64,000 nt of DNA, taken from Mytilus californianus (lineage: Eukaryota > Mollusca > Bivalvia > Mytilida > Mytilidae). Each line of letters starts with the position of its first letter. The stretch's first letter is position 1. Shown here piece after piece: positions 1 through 10,414 of the stretch. The stretch is taken from positions 111,597,640 through 111,661,639 of the forward strand of contig NW_026262712.1 of assembly GCF_021869535.1 (NCBI RefSeq), given 5' to 3'. Made by a program: the position numbers and the translations under genes. The notes beneath the pieces were generated by a model, which ran no database searches, had not been told where the DNA came from, and was given only the letters and a program-made list of their open reading frames with translations.

Positions 1-442
1 TCCACCAGACACAACCAGCGATTGATTTCAATTATATGTATATCATATACGAATGATAATTGTTCCAACGATTACATACATCTATGATAATTTTTTAAAT
101 TTTGCAAATACCTTCAGTATAAATAAGAAGTAAATATTTTTATGAGAAAATTTTACTTTTGCATGTAGGAACCGTGTGGCTAGGGAGAAAAAAATACAAA
201 TAATCTTTCTCTGAAGCGAGAAATAATCCGGAATTTTTAATATATATAAAAAGAAACTTGTTTTCATTAATGCAAGATTAATGTGTATATTAAATGTGTG
301 TACATCCCCATGACGAGGCTCCACATCTACTGTGTTTGTATTAAATTAGTGTTTTAAAGAGGACATATTAGGCATGCGGTTCTATGCTGTTTCAAATTTC
401 TTTCTTTAAATTATAAGATAATTTTGTTTTTACCTTATTTAG

Positions 443-2429
443 AAGCGGAAGCGCGGAATTGTGCGACTCCTAGAATACAGTCGTGCGTCTCAGCATTAGA
501 GAGTGCAATATCACAGGCAGGAGAAGACAAGGTGAAAAGATGCAGGTCAGATTTTGTTTTATATAGAACTTGATTTCTTCCTTATAGACTAAAACATCGC
601 TCTATAGATAATATTCGTTTTAATCAACATATAACATATAACATATACTATGCTATGAAATAAAAATGGCGAATTGAGAACAACAGTTACATCTTCAATA
701 ACTGAAGGTAGCTATCGGCAAACAGATTTTGTTAGGGAATTAGAATTTTGACGCTGCTGTAGAAACTTAGGATTCACAAAATAGTATAACAATTGTACAT
801 GTTTAAAACATCAATAATCGAAATTTGTTTCTATGATATTTCATTGTTTTGTTTATTTTTCCAACAGTGCCGGATATATCTATCTGGAATGTGTGACTAC
901 AGTTGGAACTTACTGCAATTTGGATGTAGGTCAGGCCTTAATGGAAGTCAACAAGATGTTATCTCAGTAAGGCTGTGTTAATGACAGTGGTAAATATATG
1001 TAATCCTTATAATATTTGATATACATTAAAATGTTAACATTAATGTGTTACACTAACTAATATTATGCCTTAAACCCTGTACCAAATCTAACCACCTTTT
1101 TATAATTAGTAGTCTGTACTTCAATATTACGATTTGGTTATTTTCTCTGCTTGTAGAATATCAGTCAAAAAGGTTCCCATCTTTTTAGTAATCTGTATTT
1201 CAGTAGTACAATTTGATAGCTTCCCAAGCTCTAGAAATGTCAGTCCCTTATTATGTGTTTATCTTTCGACGTAGTCTGCACGTCCATCACAAAACTTGGT
1301 TGCTTCCCCAGCTCGTGGAATATCAGTCCCAACGGTTATCTTCTTTCTAGTTGTCAATACTTCATTAGTACTACTTTGTTGCTGTCAATGCTTGTGGATG
1401 TCAGTCACTAAGGTTAGTTTCTTTCCAGTTGTAAGTCATTCAATAGTACCATTGTGTCGCTTACTCTGCTAGCAGAAAGTCACTCATAATAAAATGTTAA
1501 CATCTTTCTAGTAGTCAGTACTTCGGTAGTTCAACTCTATCGCTGTCACTTCTTGTGGAATTTCCGGTGCTTACTCTGTCCACAAAATGTCAGTGTAAAA
1601 AGATTACATGTATCACCTTTCAAGTTGCCAGTATTACAGTGGTACAACTGTGTCGCTTTTACTGTCAGCAGAATGTCAGTCTTATGAGTTATCATCTTTC
1701 TAGCGGACCTCTCCGTTGCTTCTCTTTTATCACATTTCAGACTATATGTACTTCAGTAAAACCTGTCCGCAGACTGCCAGTCTAAAATATTATCATATTT
1801 CTAGTACTTGAGGAAATGAACTGGATTACTTCCATTGCTCGTTGAATGATAGTGCAACTGTTATCATCTTTCTTGTGGTCATTACTTGAGTAGTACAACT
1901 GGGTTTATTCCATTGCTCCTGGAATTATAGTCTCAAGAAAATAATCTTTCTAGTAGTCAATACTTGAGTAGTACAACTTGGTCGCTTCTCAAACTCTTGG
2001 AATGATAGTGCCCAAGGTAATCAGTTCTGTTCTTTAGTAGAAAAACGGAGTACAGTCCTTTTGGTTATCATTGATGGTCGGTACCCAAGGAAAATAACTT
2101 GGAAGCTTATTCATTTTATCATAGTTTACGGGTAATACTTTCTACGTGATGCATACATAATTGTTAAACTGTGTCCATACATTTTCGGTTTATAAAATTG
2201 GCATGGTGTAAACAAAAATTTTTTTCACGAGGCATATATTTTATTTCAATTACACTTTGTTTTTCATCTCTTTATTTTGTTTCTTTTGGTTTTTATAACG
2301 TTCATGAAGTTATTCTGCATTCAATGTATAGCTGTTTAACATAATTTGTTTTCTTTCTTTTCAGGTAATGGTGCCGGAAGTATTATTTTCACATTTTTTG
2401 TGATGTGTTTTGGACTTACATTATATTAG
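443..2429 (+). pseudogene. Paralog 1 of small secreted Cys-repeat, GPI-like family (5' end off window; one in-frame stop)
   Basis: Three coding exons are visible: 443-545 (after ...TTTAG, donor GTCAGA), 868-989 (after ...CAACAG, donor GTAAAT) and 2365-2429 (after TTTTCAG, ending TAG). Intron phases 2 and 1 match the intact paralog at 14386-22577. The first exon reads EARNCATPRIQSC and continues to RC; the second reads YIYLECVTTVGTYC and continues to GC. Each has the spacing C-x7-C-x18-C, so the mature part looks like two copies of one six-cysteine-type unit. The last exon gives GNGAGS followed by a hydrophobic tail ending LTLY, which resembles a GPI-attachment signal. An in-frame TAA at 968-970 falls where paralog 2 has Tyr before the final Cys, so the copy is either a very young pseudogene or an assembly/allele variant. 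The signal-peptide exon should lie upstream of base 1. Family not recognised; no function is claimed. Confidence 0.62.
1090..2060 (+). repeat. Degenerate intronic minisatellite, unit about 80-95 bp
   Basis: The intron between the second Cys exon and the last exon of paralog 1 is filled with about a dozen degenerate units. Each contains variants of 'atctttctagtagtcagta', 'cttcagtagtacaact' and 'gtggaatatcagtc'. The corresponding intron of paralog 2 (about 22170-22340) carries only one or two recognisable units, so the array expanded in paralog 1. Confidence 0.6.
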
Positions 2430-2483
2430 CTTGTTTAGATGCCATATTGTAATACAATCTATATAAACAAACCTAAAGATACA

Positions 2484-4035
2484 TGTATGCATGTTTATCC
2501 TAAATGGAGGTAAATTGTATGGCTTTCCAAATACCGTTTCGATTCCTAACATCACTGAAGAGACATTATTGTCGAAATCCGGATATGGTGTACAAAAACC
2601 TTTGCACCTTTTGTTTGCGGTATACCATCTTTTCCGCAAGTTTATTGTTTTCTGTTTAGTATTAAATTTATAATTAAGACCCATTTATTACATCGGTGAT
2701 CCGTTTATTTGGCAATTGCCAATAGCAGTCAGCAGGGTTTAAGAACATTTGTTGTTCGACCTGTTAGGCAAATGCGTTTTGTTAAAATATACTTTTTCAC
2801 TTTGTTGGTCTTTTGAAAAATGTTGTTTGTGCTGTATTTAGACCCCTCTAACAAGAAATTTGTTTTGCATGCACACGTATAAAAATTGCGGTTTTTATCC
2901 AACGCAATCATAGGTTTTAACGTTGTTTTCAATTTAGACTTGTTTATATTTTTTCGTTTGGGCTTTTATTATATTTGCCTTCGGGTTTATATGATCCGTG
3001 CATCCTATTTTGACTCCTCAAAATTCAAGAGTCTATCCTAAATTGAGTTAAATTGTATGGCTTTCCAAATACCGTTTCGATTCCTAACATCACTGAAGAG
3101 ACATTAATTGTCGAAATCCGGATATGGTGCACAAAAACCTTTGCACCTTTTTTTGCGGTATACCATCTTTTCCGCAAGTTTATTGTTTCCAGTTTAGTAT
3201 TTGATTTATAATTAAGATCCATTTATTACATCTGTGATCCGTTTATTTGGCAAGCGCCAATTGCAGTCAGCAGGGTTTAAGACCATTTGTTGTTCGACCT
3301 GTTAGTCAAATACGTTTTTTTAAAATATACTTTTTCCCTTTTTTAGTCTTTTGGAAAATGTTGTTTGTGCTGTATTTAGACCCCTCTAACAAAAAATCAG
3401 TTTTGCATGCACACGCATTAAAATTGCGGTTTTTATCCAACGCAATCATACTAGGTTAAAACGTTGTTTTCAATTTAGACTTGTTTATATTTTTTCGTTT
3501 GGGCTTGTATTATATTTGCCTTCGGGGTTATATGATCCGTTCGTCCTATTTGCAATAGACTCCTCAAAATTCAAGAGTCTATCCTAAATTGAGGTAAATT
3601 GTTTTCCTTTCCAAATACCGTTTGATTCCTAACATCACTGAAGAGAAATTAATTGTCGAAATCCGGATATGGTGTACAAAAACCTTTGCACTTTTTGTTT
3701 GCGGTATACCATCTTTTTCGCAAGTTTATTGTTTTCTGTTTAGTATTAAATTTATAATTAAGATCCATTTATTACATCGGTGATCCGTTTATTTGGCAAT
3801 CGCCAATGGCAGTCAGCAGGGTTTAAGAACATTTGTTGTTCGACCTGTTAGTCAAATGCGTTTTGTTAAAATATACTTTTTCACTTTTTTTGGTCTTTTG
3901 GAAAATGTAGTTTGTGCTGTATTTAGACCCCTCTAACAAGAAATTTGTTTTGCATGCACACGTAAAATAATTGCGGTTTTTATCCAACGCAATCATAGGT
4001 TTGAACGTTGTTTTCAATTTAGACTTGTTTATATA
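2484..4035. repeat. Three direct tandem copies of a ~540-bp repeat
   Basis: Near-identical units begin near 2492, 3030 and 3575, with 'aaataccgttt(cg)attcctaac' near 2530, 3066 and 3614. All contain the 'gacccctctaacaa' and 'ttgcatgcacacg' blocks. Spacing is about 538-545 bp. An inverted partial copy lies at about 10790-10985. Small ORFs here (such as the 60-136 aa ones) recur in each unit with frame breaks, so I treat them as non-coding. It may be the body of a non-autonomous element or a retroelement terminal region. Confidence 0.75.
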
Positions 4036-4107
4036 TATATACACATATACCGTAGGTTTGAACGTTGTTTTCAATTTAGATTTGTATATATATACACTGT
4101 ATATATA

Positions 4108-4235
4108 CAGTGAAGCCTGGGTGGCCGCGTGGTCTAGCGTGTCGGATACAGTGCAAGGCGATTTGGTGTCAAGATATCTCAGTAGCATTAGTTCGAATCC
4201 CGGCGAGGGAAGAACAAAAAATTTGATGTTTAGAC
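4108..4235 (+). mobile_element. tRNA-derived SINE-like unit (forward)
   Basis: Contains a box-A-like 'gtggtctagcgtgtcgg' and a box-B-like 'agttcgaatccc' about 60 bp apart, with a long variable region as in Leu/Ser tRNAs. It is followed by a non-tRNA tail. It is repeated in reverse at 4258-4380 and 4790-4925, so it is an interspersed tRNA-derived repeat and not a single functional tRNA. Confidence 0.6.
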
Positions 4236-4275
4236 GACGAATTATATATATACACTGTATATATAATTCGTCTAA
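4226..4275. repeat. Near-perfect palindrome joining two inverted SINE copies
   Basis: 'tttagacgacgaattatata' at 4228 onward is mirrored by 'tatataattcgtctaaa' ending near 4275, with 'cactg' at the centre. It is the junction between the forward unit (4108-4235) and the inverted unit (4258-4380), which gives a long inverted repeat. Confidence 0.7.
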
Positions 4276-4380
4276 ATATCAATCCAACAATGTAAGTTTT
4301 TTGTGCTTTCCTCGCCGAGATTTAAATCATGATACTGAGATATCGTGGCACCAAATCGCTTTGCCTGTTACAAAACTTTG
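4258..4380 (-). mobile_element. tRNA-derived SINE-like unit (inverted partner)
   Basis: Reverse complement of the unit at 4108-4235. The complement of box B ('gagatttaaatcatgatact') is degenerate, and the copy is truncated at about 4380. Confidence 0.5.
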
Positions 4381-4399
4381 AATTTTTCGAAAAACTAAG

Positions 4400-4605
4400 G
4401 ATTTTGTTATCCCAGGAATAGATTACCTTAGCCGTATTTGGCACAACATTTTGGAATTTTGGGTCCTCAATGCTCTTCAACTTTGTACTTGTTTGGCTTT
4501 ATAACTATTTTGATCTGAGCGTCACTGAAAAGTCTAATGTACACGAAACGCGCTTCTGGCGTATTAAATTATAATCCTGGTACCTTTGATAGCTATTTAC
4601 AACAT
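4400..4605 (+). repeat. Dispersed mussel repeat ('acgcgcttctggcgtatta' family)
   Basis: The block from 'ggcacaacatttt' through 'gatctgagcgtcactga' to 'ataatcctggtacctttgat' recurs in reverse at about 6127-6300 and 15136-15265. It has no coding content. Confidence 0.7.
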
Positions 4606-4925
4606 GTCCGACGCGCTAGACCAATCGACCACCTAGACTCTACAGAAATTTCTCTAATTCTTCGTCAATTTATCCCTTTCTGCACCCATTGTGTTTGAAA
4701 ATTTAACTGTCTCGAGTGGATTACATATCGTATCACACTCGATGCAGTGGCATATATATAATTCGCCTAACATCATCCCAACAATGTTAGATCTGTAAAT
4801 TTGCGTTAGTAAATGTTTTGTTTTTCCCTCGACGGGATTCGAACTCATGCTTCTGAGATATCGTGGCACCAAATCGCATTGCACTGTGACCGACGCGCTA
4901 GACCACTCGACCACCTAGGCTCTTA
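4603..4925 (-). mobile_element. tRNA-derived SINE-like unit, minus strand, plus a 5' stub
   Basis: On the minus strand 4925-4790 reads 'gtggtcgagtggtctagcgc' (box A region) and then 'gagttcgaatcccgtcgagg' (box B). A second stub (4603-4643) has only the first third of the tRNA-like head. The ORF at 4654-4914 is a shadow of this repeat. Confidence 0.6.
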
Positions 4926-5254
4926 TTAAAAGAGCTTTCGGTGACCGGGTGTTACCTTTCCCTGTCAGTTTTAATCTAGCGTCGTAACACAGTACATGAT
5001 ATAAAAGGCATAAAGGTTGAATTGTTACAGACCAGTTGAATTATCTATTGTAAAGGATCCTACAAATTAATGTAAGATGCAGTCACAGAAATAATTATAT
5101 TATAAGTACGTCTGAACCAGTGACGACTCTACAACAGATTTTATCCATCGGATCACTAGCAGTGATGGTGATACAAGGCTTAAAAAATATATATATAAGT
5201 CTGAAAATTACACCCAAGAGTGTTAGAATCATATTTTAATTCTCATAATTTTGT

Positions 5255-5350
5255 GTCCCTCAACAGAATTTGAACTCACATCTTTGATACAATAAGCACC
5301 AATCGCTTAACATCATGCCCAGCCCTATGGACCACGTCCGCTAAATAAAA
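5255..5350 (-). mobile_element. Degenerate tRNA-derived repeat
   Basis: The minus strand has a box-A-like 'gcggacgtggtccatagggc' and a box-B-like 'tgagttcaaattctgttga'. It resembles the copy at 9165-9275, which is better preserved at 'ggattcgaacgcacaccctt'. Confidence 0.45.
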
Positions 5351-5616
5351 ATATATCTTCAATGGTCGTATTGTTACGTTGTTGCATAAGGCGAATCTAT
5401 AGATAGACATAAGACATGTGTTTAAAGCGTGGGTAGATGGTGTTTTTAAAAAAAATTTCATACACAATACATTTTTATTTATTAACAATCTTACTCAACA
5501 ATGTGTATATACCTTTGGGAAAATGTTTCAATTTATAATACAGTCACTAGAAATAAGTATAGCATACAGACAAGTCTGAGCAAGTGACAACCATACAATG
5601 TGCAAAAAAATTGAGA

Positions 5617-5745
5617 ATGAACATGGGCAATATGTCAAAAAGAAAAAAAACCCGACCAAAGAGCAGAAAACAGACGGAGGTCACCAATGGGTCTTCAATG
5701 CAACAGGAAAATCCTGCAACCGGAGGTGGGCCTCAGCTGGCCTCT
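5617..5745 (+). repeat. Dispersed repeat C ('gaatggaaatggggaatgtg' family)
   Basis: Shares the block with 'tgtcaaagagacaac', 'gagcagacaacag' and 'ccaatgggtcttcaatgca' with copies at 16283-16800, 22044-22145 and 55478-55560. At 16.3-16.8 kb it abuts the 3' side of a Penelope-like ORF, so it may be retroelement 3' tail DNA. Confidence 0.7.
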
Positions 5746-6060
5746 AAATATAAATGCGTATAAATAAAGGCAACAGTAGTATACCACTGTTCGAAATTCA
5801 TAAATCGATTGAGAAAAAACAAATCCGGGTTACAAACTAAAACTGAGGGAAACACATCAAATATAAGAGGAGAACTACGACACAACAGAAACACAACATT
5901 AAAATGTAACACACACAGAAACAAACTATAATATAACAATGGCCATTTTCCTAACTTGGTACAGGACATTTTAAGAACAACATGGTGGGTTGAACCTGGT
6001 TTTGTGGCTAGCCAAACCTCCCTCTTGTATGGCAATGTTAAACATTAAAATAACAACATT
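5745..6060 (-). repeat. Dispersed repeat E, inverted; holds an uninterrupted TTAA site
   Basis: The reverse complement runs from 'ggtttggctagccacaaaac' through 'gttcttaaaatgtcctgta' to 'tatactactgttgcctttat'. The TTAA at 5971-5974 is the undisturbed version of the site occupied by the transposon at 42787-46317. The same repeat recurs at 24000-24130, 31755-31950 and 46322-46530. Confidence 0.75.
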
Positions 6061-6126
6061 ACATGAAGGACTACGATACAAATAAATGGGAGAACATATT
6101 GGACAGAGAAACATACGAATAATATC

Positions 6127-6300
6127 TAACAAAAGGTACCAGGTTTAAAATTTAATACGCAAGATGCGCGTTTCGTCCACACAAGACTAACCAGTGACGC
6201 TCAGATCAACAAAGTACGAAAGCCAAAACAAGAACAAAGTTGAAGAGCATTGTGGACCAAACGTTCCAAAACGTTGTGCCAAATACGGCTAAGGTTATAT
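6127..6300 (-). repeat. Dispersed repeat D, inverted copy
   Basis: Reverse complement of the 4400-4605 repeat: 'ggtaccaggtttaaaattta', 'gcgcgtttcgtcca', then 'cagtgacgctcagatcaa'. Confidence 0.7.
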
Positions 6301-6819
6301 GTCTGGGATAAGAAAATCCTTAGTATTTAGAATAATCCATACTTTTGCAAACAGTAAATTTATAAAAATGACTATATAATAGATATGCATGATAACATCG
6401 AAATGGTGACTAACTACAGAATAAAAACGGATACATAAAACAACATAAACCAGCACATAAAAATTCACAGCCGAGTTAGCCAAAGAGATCAACGCAAAAA
6501 AAGTGACGTCACATTTGAATTTCTGAAATTTCCCCAAAATAGGATAAAATTAGGATAGAATTCAAGATTTGGTTTATAATACTCATATAACATTTATAAA
6601 TAACAATGAAAATAACAATACTAATTAATATAAATGTGGTAGTAATTAGATAATTAATAGTATTTTCTAGCTATGTCGGTGTTTCTTCTAAATCAAACTG
6701 TAAACCAAATATATCGTATAAATTTAGTTGACCAAAACTAAAATCTAATAAATGAACTGGGTGATTAATTATCTTTACCATAACACACGAATACAACAGA
6801 AAAAAAATAAGATTTACAA

Positions 6820-8060
6820 CTACAAACGATAAGACATTTGACAAAATCCGATGAGAATAACAAATATAACATCAAAACTAAATACATGAATTTTGGATAG
6901 AAAAGTACCGTGACACGTCTTATAGCAATGCGAATTCACACTCAGCAAAACAGTCACAATCGGGAATAAGTCACGTTCGGTAATTAAAAGATCAGACGAC
7001 GTAATGTCAAACCACAATCTAACACGTGGTAAAAATGTCCTTAGTTAGTTTGGACAAAGACACATCGTATGGATCGACCAATTCGTGATGGTGTCCGTAA
7101 AATTTACGGAGTGTCATTTTTAATCTGTCCTCCTCATAACTTTGTTGGAGCAGTTTCTGCGTTAGGAGCACACTCCTGTATGTGAAGTCCGTATAGTGTG
7201 AACATGCACGAGCATAACGTATCAACTGAGATATGTAAACACCATACGAAGGGGCAGAGGGTATGGGACTGCTGAGAAATGGGAAATTGATAATTGGGAA
7301 GTTGAAAAAAATTGAAAACAACACGTTTAATAATTTCCTGCGTCCGACGCGCTTTTCTGGATTTACCTTCATCAGGAACGCTCAATTCCAAACATTTGAA
7401 ATCCGAGGGATGTATAAGTACCGAAACAGTTGAAGAGCTATATGACAAAAATACCTAAAACAAATAGCCAAATTCATCTAAGGTCAACTTTGCCTGAGGG
7501 AGTTGAAACCTTAGTTTCTTTATAATTTCAAAATTTATAAACGGACAATTTTAGAAAAGTTAGTTATAAATCATGTCAGTACCGAAGTACTGACTACTGA
7601 GCTGATGATACCCTTGGGGAATGATAGTCCACTAGCTGAGGTATCGACCCAGTGATGTAAAAAATTGAAAACAACACGTTTAATAATTTCATGCGTCCGA
7701 AGCGCTTTTCTGGATTAACCTTCATCAGAAACGCTCAATGCCAAACATTTGAAATCCGAGGGATGTATAAGTACCGAAACAGTTAAAGAGCTATATGACA
7801 AAAATACCTAAAACAAATAGCCAAATTCATCTAAGGTCAACTTTGCCTGAGTGAGTTGAAACCTTAGTTTCTTTATAATTTCAAAATTTATAAACGGACA
7901 ATTTCCGAAAAGTTAGTTATAAATCATGAATTATGAAATCGTCCCGTTTATCATAGTTTTTCGTGTGAAGTCGTTCATCTGGGTCAATATTGAGGAAAAG
8001 ATCAAGGTATGAAGCAGTCCTTCTATTATCAGTAGTATCCTTAATTTAAAGTTCACTGGG
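6820..8060 (-). pseudogene. Penelope-like reverse transcriptase, C-terminal fragment split by an insertion
   Basis: The minus strand encodes YDKRDDF in the 5' part (7930-8050 region), then INFPFLSS, SYGVYISQLIRYARAC and LRKFYGHHHELVDPYDVS (7020-7290). This is the conserved thumb and C-terminal segment of Penelope-like RTs, also seen at 17083-17400 and 25064-25354. A ~625-bp insertion at about 7304-7929 separates the two parts. Only the last ~120 residues remain, and no YLDD-type active site is present. The downstream 65-residue ORF (6820-7017) is conserved at 24767-24955 but looks like 3' untranslated sequence. Confidence 0.65.
7304..7929. mobile_element. Inserted repeat with internal duplication, putative TGAAA target duplication
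   Basis: The intact counterpart at about 25236-25256 reads '...gggaagttgaaatcgtcccg'. Here the same sequence is opened between TGAAA copies (around 7302 and 7925). The insert contains two direct copies of a ~200-bp unit (starting near 7304 and 7662, both with 'aaaacaacacgtttaataat' and 'gcgcttttctggatt'). A ~90-bp spacer containing 'cgaagtactgactactgagc' separates them. Confidence 0.6.
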
Positions 8061-8099
8061 ATATATAAGATGTAAGTATTGGCTGAAATATAAGTTCAG

Positions 8100-8500
8100 T
8101 GTACATGGATGTCATACTTAATTCCAAAGCATAAATAATTCAAAAAACATACAAGACTAACAAAGGCCAGAGGCTCCTGACTTGGGACAGGCGCAAAAAT
8201 GAGGCGGGTTTAAACATTGGTGGCCTTCGGCTGTTGTCTGCACTTTGGTCGGGCTGTTGTCTCTATGACACATTCCCCATTTTCATTCTAAACTCAACCC
8301 TCTCCAATACCTCTAATCTATGTAGACTAAACAAACATACAGTATACATACAATGCAACTCAGTTTAAAGACGTCCGAGTGCAATGTCAGAATAGGTAAA
8401 CAAAAATTTTAAAAAAACAAAAAACCTAAATGACAATAATACATACATTAACAAAGGACTACTAGCTGTTACTGATGACAACTCCAGACCTCATTTAAAT
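8100..8500 (+). repeat. Dispersed repeat C copy with a small inverted core
   Basis: Follows the 16470-16790 repeat ('acaagactaacaaaggccag', 'ttgggacaggcgcaaaaatg'). At about 8219-8290 the piece 'ggccttcggctgttgtctg' to 'gacacattccccatttt' is in the opposite orientation, so the copy is rearranged. Confidence 0.6.
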
Positions 8501-8559
8501 TGAATGAAAAATTATCTCTTCATTTTATGTAACTGGATCGCAGAGGGTTAATACAAATA

Positions 8560-8740
8560 CATGCAAACCTCGTTGTGTCGAACTGGGTTGTGTCGAAAAC
8601 TCGGATGAGTCGAAGTAATTTCTCGGCCTCGGTAAAATACCCGTTTGATCAATGCATAGTTACCTCTGATGAGTCGAGCTCGGTTGATTCTAATTCTCGG
8701 TTAAGTCGAGTAAATTCTATACTCCTGTCGATGTTTAACT
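8560..8740. repeat. TCGA/TCGG motif cluster, possible decayed transposon end
   Basis: About ten short variants of 'ctcggttgagtcgaa' occur within 160 bp ('cgttgtgtcgaactgggttg', 'ctcggatgagtcgaag', 'ctcggttaagtcgag'). Such subterminal arrays occur in pogo/Tigger-type ends, but no matching second end or transposase is visible. Confidence 0.3.
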
Positions 8741-9164
8741 AATGTAAATTGAAGTTCGAAAGTAAAACTATTTTAAAGAAGCAGACTGATGATGGAAATT
8801 CAAATCGGATGTTCTTCTTATGTAACCTAATCATTTTCAAAAGAAATTAAATCTGAGTAAACATACATGTTTGTTTAACTGTTAAAATGACATGGTAATG
8901 GTGACCGGTTATTAACACCTCTGTTGATCGTTCAAGCGGAATGTTGTGATACACATATTTCAAAATGATATAAAAACGAAACGAATTTAAATGTCCCAAG
9001 CCGAATTAAATGAATCGTTAGATTTTAAACTCATTTGATACATAAAAGGATTAGGACAATTATTTTAAATTCATGACCATTTTATGTATGCAGTCGACCT
9101 TATCTATATAAGTCTGAATAGTTTTACCCAAATGTGTTAGAGTTATCTTTTTATGCTGCCAAAT

Positions 9165-9275
9165 TTTTGTCACTCAACGGGATTCGAACGCACACCCTTG
9201 ATACACTATAACATTATTCGCTTAGCGTAATGCATATGTTTAGCGCTGTAGACCACTTGACCACAGCCGCTATAT
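9165..9275 (-). mobile_element. Degenerate tRNA-derived repeat
   Basis: The minus strand carries 'gtggtcaagtggtctacagc' and 'gtgcgttcgaatcccgttga', box-A/box-B-like elements of the same class as 5255-5350. The flanking 'cgtaaggcgaatctaga(g)at' sequence is shared with 5380-5405. Confidence 0.5.
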
Positions 9276-9894
9276 GAAATTATAACTTAAATAGTCGTAG
9301 TGTGACCTTGTCGCGTAAGGCGAATCTAGAGATAGATATAAGACATATATTTTAAGCGTTTATATGCATAATTGTGAAGCATATTCAGAATGAAATTTTC
9401 ATAGAAGTCAGTATCCATTATGACAACACTGCTACATTTATCGTCTTATTTTATCACAATGTTTTCATTGTTTTGAAGATCGGTAATAATATTTCCAGTC
9501 TTTTTTCTTCAGGATTGATGTAATTTGTGGATGTTGAATATTTGCGTAAGGAAAATCCGTAATATATTCACAATATCTATCAAGGTTTAGTTTAACACCT
9601 TTAGAAGCGTATAGCCGGATTTGTTTCTAATTGAAGACTCGTTCACATTGTCTTGATAGTTTTCTGCCAAAATAAGAAATTTCATCGTATATTTCTGTGT
9701 AGTTCAATTTTTATGTTGTGGGAGTAAGTTTCATTCTCTTTGATAATATGCAAATTTGTTTAAGATATAGTTTGTTTGTAGTTAGATTTATTAATATTTG
9801 TATTGGTTGCTCTAGGGTTTCATATTACATTGTATTTTGCAATGTATTTTTTTTTTACATTGTTTACATGTATTTCGTTTGAGGGCCTCAATGA

Positions 9895-9909
9895 AAATGA
9901 TTATTATTA

Positions 9910-9943
<34 letters not shown>
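9895..9943. repeat. (ATT)n microsatellite
   Basis: About 15 ATT units with one interruption. Confidence 0.95.
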
Positions 9944-10074
9944 AATATACAAAATAAACATTCACTGACTTTAATCGCCTTGTGTATGACGTTGACAATG
10001 CGTTTATAAAACAGGTGATCGGAAGATGCTAGACCTTGTTGAATATTCCGTATCTAAAAGTAAAATCACAATAA

Positions 10075-10275
10075 TACTAAACTCCGAGGAAAATTCAAAA
10101 CGGAAAGTCCCCAATCAAATGGCAAAATCAAAAGATAAAACACATCCAACGAATGGACAACAACTGTCATATTCCTAACTTGGTACAGGCATTTTCTAAA
10201 GTAGAAAATGGTGGATTGAACCTGGTTTTATAGCTAGCTAAACCTCTCACTTGTATGACAGTCGCATCAAATTCC
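10075..10275 (-). repeat. Dispersed repeat E-related block
   Basis: 'ctaaactccgaggaaaattc', 'aaacggaaagtcccc' and 'cctaacttggtacaggca' recur at 58340-58530, and in reverse near 27600-27680. Not coding. Confidence 0.6.
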
Positions 10276-10414
10276 ATTATTTTGACAACGATGCGTGAAC
10301 AAAACAAACAGACATATTAGGTAAAAATGTCAAAAATAGGGGTACAGCAGTCAACATTGTGTTTTAATCTCAATCACTCATAAAAACACAAACAAATAAG
10401 TAACAAAGTGCACA

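Noticed and set aside
793-981. 62-aa plus ORF overlapping the second Cys exon of paralog 1
   Set aside because: Different frame from the exon supported by paralogs 2 and 3; it runs from intron into exon and is a shadow.
4108-4925. Functional Leu/Ser tRNA genes
   Set aside because: Box A and B are present, but acceptor stems do not pair, spacing is long, and several degenerate copies share non-tRNA tails; best read as SINE-like repeats.
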